The translations under genes and the position numbers were made by a program. A DNA stretch of 64,000 nucleotides from Bacillota bacterium (GTDB lineage: Bacteria; Bacillota; Clostridia; Christensenellales; SZUA-584): contig JAEYPO010000032.1 of assembly GCA_023410595.1 (NCBI GenBank), positions 1 through 64,000 of the forward strand, read 5' to 3'. Shown piece after piece: positions 33,801 to 41,546 of this stretch. The notes beneath the pieces were generated by a model. It did not search any database. It was not told the origin of the DNA and worked only from the letters and a program-made list of their open reading frames with translations. How positions within the stretch are numbered: the first letter of the stretch is position 1; each line of letters opens with the position of its first letter.

Positions 33801-35174
33801 GCCCAGCGATGCGGCGAACGTTTCGAGGAACGAGCCACAGCCCGAAGAACACGCCTCATTGAGTATTACCTCGTCAATCACGCCGTCCTTTATGCGCATA
33901 CACTTCATGTCCTGGCCGCCGATGTCGAGTATAAAATCCGTGTCCGGCTTAAAGTACCTTGCCGCCGTGTAGTGCGCCACGGTTTCCACCTCGCTGCAGT
34001 CGAGCGAAAACGCGGCCTTGGCAAGGTTTTCGCCGTAGCCCGTGGAAGCAGCGTACGCTATATAAGCGCCTTGCGGCAGCTTCTCGTATATCCCGTATAG
34101 AATCTCCTTTATTATATCAAGAGGCCTGCCTTCGTTAGAGCCATAATGCGTGTGCAGTATGTCGCCGTATTGTGATATGAGCACCGCCTTCGTCGTCGTG
34201 GAGCCCGCGTCTATGCCAAGGTAACACGGCCCGCTGTATTCAGAGAGAGGCTTTATTGCTACATCCGCGGCGGCATGACGCGTTTTGAATTCTTTGTATT
34301 CAGCTTCGTTTTCAAAGAGCGGCTTTAAGTGCTCCGAGGTATCCTCAAACGCTTTAAGGCTGCGCGTCCGCTCTGTGAGTGCCTTTAAGCTTACAATCTC
34401 TTTATCTGCCATTATTGCCGCGCCCGCCGCAACGAACATCATCGCGTGCTGCGTTTCCATTATGTTTTCGGGAGAGAGCTTTAATGTTTTGACGAACTGC
34501 GCCTTTAAAGAGGGCAGGAAATACAGAGGCCCGCCAAGGAACGCTATCTTCCCCCTTATGGGACGCCCGCAGGCAAGCCCGCTTATAGTCTGGTTTACAA
34601 CGGCCTGAAACACGGACGCCGCTATGTCTTCCCGCGCGGCTCCTTCGTTTATGAGCGGCTGTATGTCGCTTTTCGCGAACACTCCGCAGCGCGCCGCAAT
34701 CTCGTAGATGTTGGCGGCTTTAGCAGCCAGCGCGTCAAGGCCCTTGGCGTCCGTCTGCAGCAGCGAGGCCATCTGGTCTATAAACGCGCCCGTGCCGCCC
34801 GCGCACGTGCCGTTCATCCTTTGTTCTGTGCTGCCCGAGAAGTATGTTATCTTCGCGTCTTCCCCGCCAAGCTCTATAGCTACGTCCGTCTCGGGTATAA
34901 ATTCCTTTACGGCGCTGCTCGCCGCTATTACCTCCTGAACGAACGGCAGACCGAGCCACTTACTTACGGATAGGCCGCCCGAGCCCGTGACGCACGCGAA
35001 TACGCTGATATCGCCCAGGCTTTCATACGCGTCTTCCAGCATGGAAGAGACGGCGAACGCGATATCGCTCATATGCCTTTTATAATAGCTGTAGACCGTC
35101 CTGCCCTGTGCGAACACCGTGCATTTAACCGTGGTCGATCCTATATCCAGCCCCATTTTGCACACATTGTCCAT
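30891..35174 (-). CDS. 2-hydroxyacyl-CoA dehydratase activase fusion protein (BcrAD/BadFG, DUF2229)
   Basis: This giant 1427-residue cytoplasmic protein has two ASKHA ATPase (BcrAD/BadFG) domains in tandem. The first (about residues 5-255) has GLDIGSTTVKCTV, ELGGEDAKITYF and NGTCAGGTGAF. The second (about 305-560) has GIDAGSTTTKAVL, DIGGQDMKCM and CSSGCGSFLE. A Cys-rich linker (RCGRCENNCRL), a DUF2229 domain (RVLGMYENYPFWHTFFTELSY) and a C-terminal region like 2-hydroxyglutaryl-CoA dehydratase subunits follow. Classical activases use ATP and an Fe-S cluster to inject an electron into the dehydratase. The function of the fused type is not established. ATG 35174 has GGAGAA upstream. No separate dehydratase genes are nearby. 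Confidence 0.92.
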   Translation of the reverse strand: MDNVCKMGLDIGSTTVKCTVFAQGRTVYSYYKRHMSDIAFAVSSMLEDAYESLGDISVFACVTGSGGLSVSKWLGLPFVQEVIAASSAVKEFIPETDVAIELGGEDAKITYFSGSTEQRMNGTCAGGTGAFIDQMASLLQTDAKGLDALAAKAANIYEIAARCGVFAKSDIQPLINEGAAREDIAASVFQAVVNQTISGLACGRPIRGKIAFLGGPLYFLPSLKAQFVKTLKLSPENIMETQHAMMFVAAGAAIMADKEIVSLKALTERTRSLKAFEDTSEHLKPLFENEAEYKEFKTRHAAADVAIKPLSEYSGPCYLGIDAGSTTTKAVLISQYGDILHTHYGSNEGRPLDIIKEILYGIYEKLPQGAYIAYAASTGYGENLAKAAFSLDCSEVETVAHYTAARYFKPDTDFILDIGGQDMKCMRIKDGVIDEVILNEACSSGCGSFLETFAASLGVGIEEFAQQALFAPQPVDLGSRCTVFMNSKVRQAQKEGATLGAISAGLSYSVIKNALYKVIKLKNAADLGHGIVVQGGTFLNDAVLRALELLSKREVVRPVIAGLMGAYGAALIAKQRCPKGAVSAVLSREALGAMQITKKNARCGRCENNCRLTISDFGDGRRFISGNRCERGAGQGEERNKLPDMYDYTYFRLFSYTPLNGEEAARGEIGIPRVLGMYENYPFWHTFFTELSYRVVLSPRSSRSVYTAGIESIPSESLCYPAKIAHGAVRKLIDAGVKTIFFPCVPYEKKEQKKSDNNFNCPIVTSYAENIKNNMPEIKENGVTLLMPFLPMDRIGRLKKRLVEEFPKIPAAEVKRAAKLAWQEKLKFQSDIRHQGEKIVARVKRGELKAIILGGRPYHIDPEINHGISSIVTSLGFAVLTEQSVAHLGDYRPIRVLDQWMYHTRIYSAAHLAGRVPGLELVQLNSFGCGLDAVVTDQVQEIMKAYGKIYTLIKIDEISNTGAIKIRLRSLAAAISERGGKKGLLGIAEAVKGKAVEYKKVVFEKFMKKDYTILSPQMSPIHFDFLRAAFTASGYRFELLPSVDKAAVEEGLKYVNNDACYPSILVTGQLIEAVKSGRYDTDKLACIISQTGGGCRASNYISFIRKALKDAGYGNIPVISLSAGGIEKHPGFKITLRLLKRAMRAMIYGDLLNRLTLATRPYELNAGDADRALQKWRGIAAENIKRLNRRLFKRSIIEIVREFDNIPVAEKRKPVIGVVGEILVKYHPTANNQIIKVLEDEGAEVKVPDLIDFLLYCAYNMNFKHDKLGRPKLFAHFGNAAISIIENSRKLMRRVLESSKRFSPPSYISDKARAAAEFLSLGNQTGEGWFLTGEMAELLKEGADGIVCVQPFACLPNHIVGKGVIQPIRAKFPEANIVAIDYDPGASEVNQLNRIKLMLSLAQDKIAKAQKELGQDKQSAPETPPLS

Positions 35175-35213
35175 GGCCTGTTCTCCGTCTTTAATGCACC
35201 GATAAGTATACAC

Positions 35214-35346
35214 CCACGGTTTAAAAAGTTAAAGCAGATAATATATACTTAAACTGACTCTGTAACTATACAACACACTTCCATTATATTATACAATACG
35301 CATTATGTGAGCGGCTGCCCGCCATACAATGGATTATTGCCGCCCT
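35214..35346. other. Upstream region of the activase gene
   Basis: AT-rich. On the minus strand it contains TTGTATAAT and TTGTATAGT repeats (about 35298-35270) and a TATACT (about 35211-35206) before the ribosome binding site. Which is the promoter cannot be decided by eye. Confidence 0.4.
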
Positions 35347-35374
35347 ATATAAAAAGCCTCCAATCGGAGGCTTT
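35347..35374 (-). terminator. Intrinsic terminator after the GNAT gene
   Basis: AAAGCCTCC and GGAGGCTTT form a 9-bp stem with an AATC-complement loop. Five T follow on the minus strand, 22 bases past the stop. Confidence 0.85.
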
Positions 35375-35395
35375 ATGTACTTAATACGGGGTAAA

Positions 35396-36529
35396 TTATT
35401 CACCCAGATGTTTTACATAGCAGCGCCTGCGCTTGTGCTGCTCAACGTCGTAGTTTTTCCAGAAGTCCTGTATCTTCCTGTTGCTTTCGAGCTCGGGCGA
35501 AGACTCCGCATATTTTACGCCCTGCTCGACGGCAGATATGGTTATCTCGTTCATCAGCAGCGCGGCCAGCCCTGCCTTCTGGTAATCCGGGTGCACCGCG
35601 ACGAGGAACAGCTCAACCTCTTCGGGATGATTTATAGCCTTTAAAAGATGTATCCATCCAAACGGGGCCATCCTGCCGCCCGACTTCTGCAGCGCTCTCG
35701 CGAGCGAAGGAGCCGCAAGAGCGAACCCTACTACCTTGTCATGTTCGTCTATAATGAACTTTGCGTATTTAGGGTTAAGCAGCGGAGTAAACTTTTTAAG
35801 ATACTCCCTCGCCACCTTTTCCGTATACGGCGTCACTCCGTAAAGATCTTTATAGCATTCGCTCAGCAGCTCGAATATCTGTATTATGATAGGTTCGGCA
35901 TCCTTGATCTTCTTTATTTTGAAAAAGTGCACGTTGGAGCGCTCCATTACTTTTTTGGCAAGCCCCTGCAGGCGTTTTAAGCGGGTATCGTCTTTATCGG
36001 GGGTCTTTATCCTGTATTCCACCCAGTCTATATCCTTAGCGTATCCATGGGCTTCAAAATGCTTGGGATAATACGGGTAATTGTATATCGTGACGGAAGA
36101 GCCCATACGGTCGAAACCTTCCACGAGCAGGCCTTCCTTGTCGAGGTCGGTAAACCCCAGCGGCCCGTGCACATCGAATAATCCAAGCTCTCTTGCCCAG
36201 CCTTCCACCGCGCCGAACAACGCTGCTGAAACCTCCATATCGTCAATAAAATCCACCCTTGTTATTCGAACCTGCTTTAAATTCCAGCGCTCGTTTGCCG
36301 TATGGTTGACTATCGCCCCAATGCGCCCTGCTATTTCGCCGTCCTTGTACGCGAGGAAGAACTTGGCGTCGCAGTACTCAAACGACGGGTTTGTTTCCGG
36401 CATAAGCATTTTAAGTTCGTCGCCCTTAAGGTCGGGCACGAAATTCTTGCTTCCTTTATAAAGCTTGTCCGGAAAGCATATAAACTTTTTTAAGTCTTTC
36501 TTTTCAGATACCGCTTTTATCTCAACCAT
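35396..36529 (-). CDS. GNAT-family N-acetyltransferase-like protein
   Basis: This 377-residue cytoplasmic protein appears to have two GNAT-like halves. The C-terminal half has the acetyl-CoA-binding pattern LFLVAVHPDYQKAGLAALLMNEI (about residues 300-322). The N-terminal half has FFLAYKDGEIAGRIGAIVN. Proteins of this size and plan are common in Clostridia and have no proven substrate. AGG lies nine bases before ATG 36529, a weak site. It is monocistronic, with a good terminator. Confidence 0.82.
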   Translation of the reverse strand: MVEIKAVSEKKDLKKFICFPDKLYKGSKNFVPDLKGDELKMLMPETNPSFEYCDAKFFLAYKDGEIAGRIGAIVNHTANERWNLKQVRITRVDFIDDMEVSAALFGAVEGWARELGLFDVHGPLGFTDLDKEGLLVEGFDRMGSSVTIYNYPYYPKHFEAHGYAKDIDWVEYRIKTPDKDDTRLKRLQGLAKKVMERSNVHFFKIKKIKDAEPIIIQIFELLSECYKDLYGVTPYTEKVAREYLKKFTPLLNPKYAKFIIDEHDKVVGFALAAPSLARALQKSGGRMAPFGWIHLLKAINHPEEVELFLVAVHPDYQKAGLAALLMNEITISAVEQGVKYAESSPELESNRKIQDFWKNYDVEQHKRRRCYVKHLGE

Positions 36530-36711
36530 CTTTCAAACCTCGACAAGAATATTTTAAAAATATTATATCAAACGCTTACGTATAAGTATATAAAAAAAGA
36601 AACCTGTCATAAGCAGCGCTGGTATATAATTTTATTAATTGGTAACAATTGTTTTATAGCAACCGCTTTTATGCTCCTTTATATTTTGCGTAAATAACGA
36701 TGCGCAAGAGA

Positions 36712-36746
36712 AAACAGATAAGGCCGCTTCAGTCAGCGGCCTTATC
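36712..36746 (-). terminator. Intrinsic terminator after mreCD
   Basis: GATAAGGCCGCT and AGCGGCCTTATC form a perfect 12-bp stem with a 6-base loop, followed on the minus strand by TGTTTTC. Confidence 0.85.
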
Positions 36747-36762
36747 TGCGTTATTGTCTGTA

Positions 36763-37284
36763 TCATAATATCTTCTTAAGTTCTTCTAAGTCTTTCCTCT
36801 TTACGGAACGTATATGGTATACCCTTCTCATAACGAAGTAGATAAGGAACATAAACACGCCGGTAAACGCCGCTTCCGGCAGTATATACCTTATAAACAT
36901 CGACGCGAGCGAGAACTCTTTATCAAGTATATAAGCAAGCAGCGCGGTAGTGGCTTCCTTTACGAAATAAGCGCCTACAGCAAAAGAAAAAGGCAGTATG
37001 ACCTTGTCGATATAATAGATATTCCTGCGCACAAAGAATGAAAACGCTGCGGCGAGGAAATACGAAAGGCCATAGAATCCTATTGTCCCTGTATAAAGGT
37101 CGAGGCCGAGACCACAGATAAGCCCCACCCATGCCCCGGCCATGCTGTTATCAAGCAGCACTATCGAGATCGTGGAGCATATGATGATATCGGGCGCAAT
37201 ACCCGCGATATTGATGTTGGGAAATATGGTGTTGGCAAAGATGAGGTTTACCGCCGCTACAGCCGCGAAAATAAGATACCTCAT
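36763..37284 (-). CDS. mreD: Rod shape-determining protein MreD
   Basis: This 173-residue integral membrane protein of the elongasome has five to six helices covering the chain (IFAAVAAVNLIFANTIFP, APDIIICSTISIVLLDNS, GAWVGLICGLGLDLYTG and others). The GLICGLGLDLYTG loop is typical of MreD. The start overlaps the mreC stop by 4 bases. No mreB is upstream, so the module here is mreCD only. Confidence 0.9.
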   Translation of the reverse strand: MRYLIFAAVAAVNLIFANTIFPNINIAGIAPDIIICSTISIVLLDNSMAGAWVGLICGLGLDLYTGTIGFYGLSYFLAAAFSFFVRRNIYYIDKVILPFSFAVGAYFVKEATTALLAYILDKEFSLASMFIRYILPEAAFTGVFMFLIYFVMRRVYHIRSVKRKDLEELKKIL

Positions 37285-38138
37285 TTAGCGGCCTCTTCAA
37301 CGTCAATAGACTTTGTCGTGATAACGCTCACTTCTTCGAGGTGGTTGAAGTCTACCCAGGGCTTTATGACGGCTTCATTCTTCATACCGTCGCTGCTCGA
37401 ACTCACCTCGATAACCTCTCCTATTTTAATGCCTTTAGGGAATACGTCCGTGAGCCCGGACGTTATTACCGTATCACCCGGCACAACATCAGCGTTTAAA
37501 GGAAGCTTGCCAAGCGTAAGCGTGGCGTTTTCCTCGTCGCCCGAAGATACCGTTCCCGAAACGATGCCGGGGTCTCTCGTCCTTTCTACTATTGCCGGAA
37601 CGCCGCTCTCGCTGTCTATAATCGAAAGCACCCGGCTCCAGTGAGCGCCCGCAGCTATCACCATACCCACTACGCCGTCGCCGTTTACAACCGGCATGTT
37701 GACCTCCACGCCGCTTGCCAACCCGACGTTGATAGTAAACGTGCTGAACCAGTGCCCAGGGTCTTTCCTTATGACCCTCGCGGACACGATATCGAGATCA
37801 GGATTTGTATTCACGAAATTGAGCAGCGATGAAAGCCGCTCATTCTCCCTTTTTATCTCGTTATAATCCTGCAGCTGTCCTTTTAATTCGGCCACCTGCG
37901 CGTTTAACTCCTGGTTTTCTGTCTGTACGTCCACGCCCGTAAAAACGCGCGAGAAAAAGTCGGATATGGCGTCGGTCGCGGAATAAAGAGCGCTCTGAAC
38001 AGGAGAAAGTATACTGCCGATTATGCTCTCTGTACCGGACATATCTTTTACTCCCGCCGTCATTATCAGCAGCACAAGCAAAATGATGACGGTTATTATC
38101 GTTACCATAAGCGGCCTGTTTCGCCAGATAGGCAGCAT
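37281..38138 (-). CDS. mreC: Rod shape-determining protein MreC
   Basis: MreC is a bitopic scaffold of the cell-elongation machinery. The start is ATG 38138 (MLPIWRNRPLMV), with AGAGGG upstream. The longer open frame has 43 extra codons without a ribosome binding site. The 285 residues have one helix (about 11-29), a coiled coil (about 70-110, ENQELNAQVAELKGQL) and the beta-barrel MreC domain with VVNGDGVVGMV, TSGLTDVFPKGIKIGEV. ATGA overlap links it to mreD. Confidence 0.94.
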   Translation of the reverse strand: MLPIWRNRPLMVTIITVIILLVLLIMTAGVKDMSGTESIIGSILSPVQSALYSATDAISDFFSRVFTGVDVQTENQELNAQVAELKGQLQDYNEIKRENERLSSLLNFVNTNPDLDIVSARVIRKDPGHWFSTFTINVGLASGVEVNMPVVNGDGVVGMVIAAGAHWSRVLSIIDSESGVPAIVERTRDPGIVSGTVSSGDEENATLTLGKLPLNADVVPGDTVITSGLTDVFPKGIKIGEVIEVSSSSDGMKNEAVIKPWVDFNHLEEVSVITTKSIDVEEAAK

Positions 38139-38336
38139 TTTACGCCCTCTTTTCCCTGAAAAGTTTTGTTTGATATTATAACATAAATGCAGTGTTTGTA
38201 AAACTGCGGACACAATATGTTCACATGTGATTCTTAAAACGCCGCTGGTTTTTTTATTGACTTGCAAAGAATGCTGTTATAGTATTTCTGTTGCAGTATA
38301 CATAAAACAGGTCTTATAGCAGGCAAGGAGAAGTAA

Positions 38337-39278
38337 ATGGTTTCTTTGGTGGTGGAAGAAACGCACGAAGACTTAAAGCTGCTCGACGTGCTTAAAGAAG
38401 CGTATCCCGATTTTCCTAAAAAGGCTATGTCCAAGGCTTTCAAGTACGGCTTCGTCACGCTCAACGGCGAGCGGGCTAAGAGTGGCGACGAGGTCAAAAA
38501 AGGCGACGATATCCGCGTTTTCGTAACGGGCGACGTCGCCGGCTTGGAACTCAAACCGGAAATCATATATCAGGATGAAAATTTCATTATCGCGGACAAG
38601 CCCGCCGGCCTTAAGTGCGTCTCGGAGAACGGCGAACCCAGCGCTCTCGCTATGGTGGAAGAACACATGAAAAGCAGAGGCGAATACAGCCTCGATGCTC
38701 TCCTTGTGCCTTATATGGTCTATCCTCTTGAGAAATATGTCAGCGGGCTTATTGTGCTTGCCAAGCACGAGGGGGCGTATTTGTTTATGGCGCAGGCGCT
38801 CGCACAGCGCAGATTTTCAAGATATTACGTATGTCCCGTCGTAGGCCGGGCAGAAGAAAACGGAGAGCTGCTCGCCTACCACCATCAGGACAAATCGCAC
38901 GTCAGGATACTTGGCAGCCACAGCAGGGACGCAAAGCCTATCGTTACTCGTTATTCGCTTTTGTCTTCCGGCAAGGAAATGTCGCTTATATGCGCGCGGC
39001 CGCTCACTAATTTTCTGCATCAGGTAAGAGCGCACCTCGCGTTTGCCGGTCTGCCCGTCGCAGGCGACAATACCTACGGAAATAAAAAATTCAACAGGAA
39101 ACACAGCGCAGTTTATGCCGCCATATGGCTTAAGTCTATAGTTTTCGAAATAGGCTCTAATAATGACTACGGTTACTTAAACGGCAGAAAGTTTGAATCC
39201 CGTACGTGCAGCTTTCCAAAATGCGTTTACGACGACGGCCTTCTAAAGGATACTGAAAAAGGTTCATTCGACATATAG
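38337..39278 (+). CDS. RluA-family pseudouridine synthase-like protein with altered catalytic motif
   Basis: This 313-residue protein has an S4-like N-terminal region (about residues 14-65) and an RluA-type domain. The characteristic HRLDxxTSGLLLLAK is YPLEKYVSGLIVLAK here (about 134-148), so the catalytic Asp is replaced by Glu and the His-Arg by Tyr-Pro. The second motif, usually GRTHQIRVHL, is NFLHQVRAHL. The RNA-binding frame GLPVAGDNTYG is kept. It may have lost pseudouridine synthesis and kept RNA binding. AAGGAG lies six bases before ATG 38337. It is divergent from mreCD. Confidence 0.85.
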   Translation: MVSLVVEETHEDLKLLDVLKEAYPDFPKKAMSKAFKYGFVTLNGERAKSGDEVKKGDDIRVFVTGDVAGLELKPEIIYQDENFIIADKPAGLKCVSENGEPSALAMVEEHMKSRGEYSLDALLVPYMVYPLEKYVSGLIVLAKHEGAYLFMAQALAQRRFSRYYVCPVVGRAEENGELLAYHHQDKSHVRILGSHSRDAKPIVTRYSLLSSGKEMSLICARPLTNFLHQVRAHLAFAGLPVAGDNTYGNKKFNRKHSAVYAAIWLKSIVFEIGSNNDYGYLNGRKFESRTCSFPKCVYDDGLLKDTEKGSFDI

Positions 39279-39396
39279 CCATCGTTTCCCATTGCATGTT
39301 AAATAATAACCTGGCTGTTAAAGACTCGTTATTATTGCATAAATACGTCTATTAAGGCAGAAAAGTATCAAATTTTTTGGGGATTCCGCACTTTTT

Positions 39397-39425
39397 TTGT
39401 CAAAAATATATACAACATTGATAAT
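39397..39425 (+). promoter_or_regulatory. Promoter of the candidate structured RNA / Spo0E-like transcript
   Basis: TTGTCA (39397-39402), a 17-base spacer and GATAAT (39420-39425), each 5 of 6 to consensus. The expected start is near 39432, 10 bases before the first stem of the structured region. Confidence 0.7.
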
Positions 39426-39431
39426 ATGTGT

Positions 39432-39600
39432 GATATTATACTGTCTAGTATTACGTATCTTCAAGTATACATATACAACGAGCCTGGGAGTAAGCACTAG
39501 ACAATAAAGTTTGGAAGGACTTGGTTATTGTTGCGGCTTGGTTTCACGGACTCGCTTATTCCACAAAACGGATTAACCGGGTATTATGAAACCATATTTT
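39432..39600 (+). ncRNA. Candidate structured RNA, family unassigned
   Basis: About 170 non-coding bases fold into several helices by eye. TGTCTAGT/ACTAGACA pair at 39442-39449 with 39496-39503, and CAATAA/TTATTG at 39502-39507 with 39525-39530. GGTTTCA/TGAAACC pair at 39540-39546 with 39587-39593. A long-range 9-bp pairing joins GGAGTAAGC (39487-39495) to GCTTATTCC (39554-39562) across two helices, as in a pseudoknot. It starts beside its own promoter and lies upstream of a Spo0E-like gene. It could be a stand-alone RNA, a riboswitch or a leader. I cannot assign an Rfam family. The clostridial raiA motif is one candidate of similar size. Confidence 0.5.
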
Positions 39601-39640
39601 CAGGACGCGGTAGTAGTAATATCTTTTTGTAGGGGGACGT

Positions 39641-39880
39641 ATGCGGGTCATTGTGTCTCAAAATGTAAACGCGCATTCAAAAAGAAAAAAAGTACGGGAA
39701 GACTTGTTGAGGGAACAAAAGTTACTTGAAGACATGGTCCTTGAAATGATGGAAAAAGGCCAATCTAATATGGGCGAAAACACAAGGATTCTAAAGCAGA
39801 GCGGAAAACTCGACAAGCTTATAGTCGACGAGATGATGCTCAGCGAAATGAAAGAAAAATATCCTGATAAGGACAAATGA
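39641..39880 (+). CDS. Spo0E-like aspartyl-phosphate phosphatase family protein
   Basis: This 79-residue, highly charged helical protein has the C-terminal motif KQSGKLDKLIVDEMM (about residues 50-64), which fits the SxxLD signature of Spo0E/YnzD phosphatases that dephosphorylate Spo0A. The two-helix hairpin size also fits, but similarity outside the motif is low and the N-terminal 20 residues are atypical. GGGGG lies before ATG 39641. It follows the structured RNA region and precedes a PP2C phosphatase, suggesting a sporulation-entry context. Confidence 0.6.
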   Translation: MRVIVSQNVNAHSKRKKVREDLLREQKLLEDMVLEMMEKGQSNMGENTRILKQSGKLDKLIVDEMMLSEMKEKYPDKDK

Positions 39881-39937
39881 TTTTTTCCGTAAGCGCATTT
39901 ATGGCTGACGGATGATTTTTTTCTAGGGGTTGTGTGT

Positions 39938-41020
39938 ATGCCAAATGACGAGACGTTTACTTCTGACAGTTTGTCTCCCGCCGTACTCGACAGTATTCCT
40001 GATATGGTGCGGGTGATAGACAAAGACGGAAGGATTATTTATGCCAACAACATTCTAAAGTCCAAATTCGGTTATGCAGACGGAGAGACATGCATAAAGG
40101 TCCCCGGGGCTGCCAGATGCTGCGATACCTGTATAGCGAAAAAATGCATCAAGGATAAAAAGACATACAGCCTTTCGTCGCGCGCAAAAGGCAGGATTTA
40201 TTCCATAAGCGCGAGGCCGGTGGAATTTGACGAAGACACTTACGCTCTTGAAATTTTCAGGGATATCACACAGGAACAGAATTTAAAAGATAAGCTGATG
40301 TCAAACAATTCGCGCATGATGAACGACTTAGAGATTGCACGAAGCCTTCAGCTTTCTATACTGCGCCATAACCTTCCCCAGATAGAGGGTTACGGCTTCT
40401 GCGCCGAGTTTCTGCCCTGCGAGGCGCTGGGCGGCGACATGTACGACTGCTTTCTCGCCCGCGACGGGCGCATAATAATGTATATTGCCGACGTGTCCGG
40501 CCACGGCGTTATGCCCGCGATGCTCACGGTTTATCTGCGCCAGGAGATGTTCGCGCAATGTAAGACGCCGGGCGTATCCCCCGCCGAGGTGCTGCATAAC
40601 ATACAAAGCTCATTTGAAGACCTCAATACGGAAGAAAGCATATATATAACGATATTCGTGGTCGCGCTCGAGCCTGAGACGGGCAATATCGTGTTCTCAA
40701 ACGCCGGACACAGCGTGCCGCCTCTTATAGCGGGCCGCAAAGGCGTAAGAGAGCTGTTCCTTCCCGGCACGCCCATTTGCAGATGGGCCGGCTCGCATGC
40801 GCATGAAGAAATGAGCGGACGGCTTGCGAAAGGCGAAAGGCTGTTCCTTTACACGGACGGGCTGGACGGCATACATACCGGCTATACGTCCAACGAAAAG
40901 CTGAATCAGATACTGTTAAACCGCAAGCTTAAGGGCAATGGCCTGCTCGACGAGATAAAGATGCAGTTCACCCAGACGAAGGCGGACGACGTGACGATAA
41001 TGCTGTGCGAGCGCAACTAA
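39938..41020 (+). CDS. PAS-domain PP2C (SpoIIE/RsbU-like) serine phosphatase
   Basis: This 360-residue cytoplasmic regulator has an N-terminal PAS domain (about residues 15-115) with a Cys cluster (CIKVPGAARCCDTCIAKKC) like that of redox or ligand-sensing PAS proteins. A short linker helix and a PP2C domain (about 150-358) follow, with metal-binding segments EALGGDMYDCF, ADVSGHGV, NAGH and TDGLDG. Such proteins dephosphorylate anti-anti-sigma factors or similar targets. The start is ATG 39938, which has AGGGG eight bases upstream. An in-frame GTG two codons earlier is too close to it. Confidence 0.9.
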   Translation: MPNDETFTSDSLSPAVLDSIPDMVRVIDKDGRIIYANNILKSKFGYADGETCIKVPGAARCCDTCIAKKCIKDKKTYSLSSRAKGRIYSISARPVEFDEDTYALEIFRDITQEQNLKDKLMSNNSRMMNDLEIARSLQLSILRHNLPQIEGYGFCAEFLPCEALGGDMYDCFLARDGRIIMYIADVSGHGVMPAMLTVYLRQEMFAQCKTPGVSPAEVLHNIQSSFEDLNTEESIYITIFVVALEPETGNIVFSNAGHSVPPLIAGRKGVRELFLPGTPICRWAGSHAHEEMSGRLAKGERLFLYTDGLDGIHTGYTSNEKLNQILLNRKLKGNGLLDEIKMQFTQTKADDVTIMLCERN

Positions 41021-41041
41021 AGATAGTTATTAAGCAGCTAA

Positions 41042-41100
41042 AAAGCGGACCCGTGGGGGCCCGCTTTCTATATTACGAATGCGGTATGATGCCGCATTCG
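41042..41100 (+). terminator. Terminator and second hairpin after the PP2C gene
   Basis: AAAGCGGACCC and GGGCCCGCTTT (one mismatch) end in TTTCTATATT. A second perfect stem, CGAATGCGG with CCGCATTCG (41076-41084 with 41092-41100), follows without a T-run. Confidence 0.75.
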
Positions 41101-41485
41101 GCAGGAAAAGTGTTTCAAATTCATATCGTGTTCTTATATTATATCAGCCTATTTTAAAAAATCAATTGCATTTTTGTGCCGCAAAGGCCCGTTAACCTCA
41201 GTAAACGCTCGTATAACCCTTTAAATACTGCAAAGTTCCAAAAAACATCCGCGTTCCCTCAAAAGGCTCTTCCAAAATTACTTATACACGCATGTTCTCC
41301 GATGTATTTTCTTATCTTTTCATACTTACATAATAGCCCTTAACAATAGAATTGCTTTCGCCCGTTTGCATGTATCTGCCCAATATTCTTAATGATGTCT
41401 CATACCAAAAACAAGCATAGTCCGTCTGTGCCGTCACGCGGCATATGCCATCGAGGGCGCTTCTGAGGGCATCAAGCGGCTCCAT
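41101..41485. other. Gap without a credible gene
   Basis: This stretch of about 385 bases between the PP2C terminator and the rpsI terminator shows no supported gene, RNA or repeat. A minus-strand 72-codon frame (41312-41530) runs through the rpsI terminator and has no ribosome binding site. I do not call it. Confidence 0.5.
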
Positions 41486-41530
41486 AATAAAAGCCCGCAC
41501 ACATACGGAAAACCGCATGAATACGGGCAT
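41486..41530 (-). terminator. Intrinsic terminator after rpsI
   Basis: TGCCCG (complement of 41530-41525) pairs with CGGGC (41498-41494), with a second CATGCGG/CCGTATG stem inside. TTTT follows on the minus strand. Confidence 0.75.
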
Positions 41531-41546
41531 TTTGACGATATTGTAA

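Noticed and set aside
39391..39411. Possible Spo0A box (TTTGTCAAAAA) upstream of the Spo0E-like gene
   Set aside because: It matches TGTCGAA at only six of seven positions and coincides with the -35 region, where TTGTCA is expected anyway.
39432..39640. Cyclic-di-GMP or THF riboswitch
   Set aside because: The conserved core sequences of those classes are not present in the region.
41312..41530. Minus-strand frame of 72 codons before rpsI
   Set aside because: No ribosome binding site, no recognisable features, and its start lies inside the rpsI terminator hairpin.
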